Assembly: GCA_913009675.1 (NCBI GenBank)
Contig: CAJVXD010000093.1
Coordinates: forward strand, 1-5,675
Reading direction: 5' to 3'
DNA: 5,675 nucleotides
Origin: an uncultured bacterium
GTDB taxonomy: Bacteria > Omnitrophota > Gorgyraeia > Gorgyraeales > Gorgyraeaceae
The notes under the pieces were generated by a model. It worked only from the letters and a program-made list of their open reading frames with translations. It had not been told where the DNA came from and searched no databases. Shown here one piece after another: positions 5,236 through 5,675 of the stretch. The position numbers were made by a program, and so were the translations under genes. The first letter of the stretch is position 1. Each line of letters starts with the position of its first letter.

Positions 5236-5604
5236 TTAGACCTCTATGAGTTCATATTGAGCAGAGCCAAGTTTTATCTTTTCGGCATGGCGTATCTGCG
5301 TCAGGGGGTCTATCTCGGGATAAAGCTGCCTAAACCTATCTATCCCCACAATATCAAGAGACGCCTTATCGACCGCTACAGGGTCAAGCCCCCCTATTAT
5401 TCCCACGTCAGGTGCAATAGGCATCTCATCCCTTGACATGCAGTCACAGTTCTTCGTCATATGGTAAAGGATGTTGATGCATGTGATCCTTGAGTCCAGG
5501 GCATTTTTTACCCCTAACGTATATTCTACCATTTTTTCCTGAAACCTTACAACATTTTCGTCATATTTATTTTGATTGCGCTGTAACGACAGGCAATCGT
5601 GCAT
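5236..5604 (-). CDS. DUF362 domain protein, C-terminal fragment (N-terminus lost at contig end)
   Basis: These 122 codons match the C-terminal part of DUF362 proteins: RFQEKMVEYTLGV (20-32), a TKNCDC motif (50-55), MPIAPDVGIIGGLDPVAVDKASLD (61-84) and a terminal HAEKIKLGSAQYELIEV (106-122). Complete family members are roughly three times longer and often include a 4Fe-4S ferredoxin segment just before this region; C4 (HDC) may be the last trace of it. The physiological role of the family is poorly defined; redox or iron-sulfur chemistry is usually suspected. The ATG at 5604 is not a believable start. It follows an in-frame TGA at 5607-5605, only a few bases from adapter sequence, so the true coding region very likely continued upstream and is broken by low-quality or chimeric sequence. 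The gene ends 3 nt before the membrane PilZ start. Confidence 0.85.
   Translation of the reverse strand: MHDCLSLQRNQNKYDENVVRFQEKMVEYTLGVKNALDSRITCINILYHMTKNCDCMSRDEMPIAPDVGIIGGLDPVAVDKASLDIVGIDRFRQLYPEIDPLTQIRHAEKIKLGSAQYELIEV
5241..5245 (-). promoter_or_regulatory. Ribosome binding site of the membrane PilZ gene
   Basis: AGAGG lies within the last codons of the DUF362 gene and 8 nt before ATG 5232. It supports coupled translation across the two genes and fixes the start just ahead of the transmembrane helix. Confidence 0.6.
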
Positions 5605-5612
5605 TCACGACA

Positions 5613-5675
5613 AGATCGGAAGAGCGTCGTGCAGGGAAAGAGTGTAGATCTAGGTGGTCGCCGAATCATTAAGAA
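5613..5675 (+). other. Illumina sequencing adapter read-through (artefact)
   Basis: From 5613 the sequence reads AGATCGGAAGAGCGTCGTG and continues to about 5670 as the standard Illumina TruSeq-type adapter seen at the 3' end of read 2. Differences from the adapter as I know it are at 5632, 5652 and 5664, followed by an A-rich tail (AAGAA). This is not genomic sequence, and any reading frame crossing position 5612 is chimeric. The mismatches suggest low-quality read ends contributed to the assembly here. Confidence 0.97.

Noticed and set aside
5605..5607. UGA recoding (selenocysteine or an alternative genetic code) in the DUF362 gene
   Set aside because: The TGA is a few bases from the adapter junction, no other gene has an internal TGA, and TGA is used as a normal stop in several genes here.
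5490..5672. Plus-strand open frame at the right end
   Set aside because: Its last third is translated Illumina adapter and the rest is antisense to the DUF362 gene.
1..5675. CRISPR arrays, tRNA/rRNA genes, insertion sequences or long direct repeats
   Set aside because: Scanning by eye found no repeated units, transposase motifs, cloverleaf-like sequence or inverted-repeat ends; the whole window is accounted for by tightly packed protein genes and the adapter.

Overview
The window is one run of nine genes, all on the minus strand, so transcription runs from position 5612 towards position 1. Spacing is tight: gaps of 2 to about 60 nt, one ATGA overlap and one 41-nt overlap. This suggests a single long polycistronic unit, and no promoter or terminator is visible inside it. 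The sequence is almost certainly a contig from an uncultivated bacterium. A lipobox lipoprotein and three PilZ (cyclic-di-GMP) proteins suggest a Gram-negative-type cell. GC content is moderate, and GTG and possibly TTG starts are used. The phylum cannot be fixed from this window; Omnitrophota-like or deltaproteobacterial-like lineages are only a guess.

Layout in order of transcription (right to left): Illumina adapter read-through at 5613-5675, which is not biological; the C-terminal part of a DUF362 protein, truncated by the contig end; a membrane-anchored PilZ protein; a metallo-beta-lactamase-fold hydrolase related to RNase Z; a soluble PilZ protein; a stand-alone tRNA-binding (MetRS C-terminal/beta type) domain; a P-loop nucleotide-kinase-like protein; a dCMP deaminase overlapping it by 41 nt; a second soluble PilZ protein; a YqeY (GatB/YqeY) protein; an M48 zinc-metalloprotease lipoprotein with a C-terminal zinc ribbon; and a membrane protein with YdjM-like His/Asp motifs that overlaps the protease by ATGA and runs off the left end.

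Functionally the run mixes housekeeping roles (deoxynucleotide supply, tRNA/aminoacylation factors, envelope proteolysis) with three paralogous PilZ proteins placed between them. The kinase-like/deaminase pair is the clearest functional unit: separate genes for the two domains that some deoxycytidylate deaminases carry in one chain. I found no convincing new defence system, mobile element, CRISPR array or RNA gene. The points most worth following are the interleaved PilZ paralogs, the kinase-like/deaminase pair, the zinc-ribbon M48 protease with its membrane-protein partner, and the adapter contamination at the right end.
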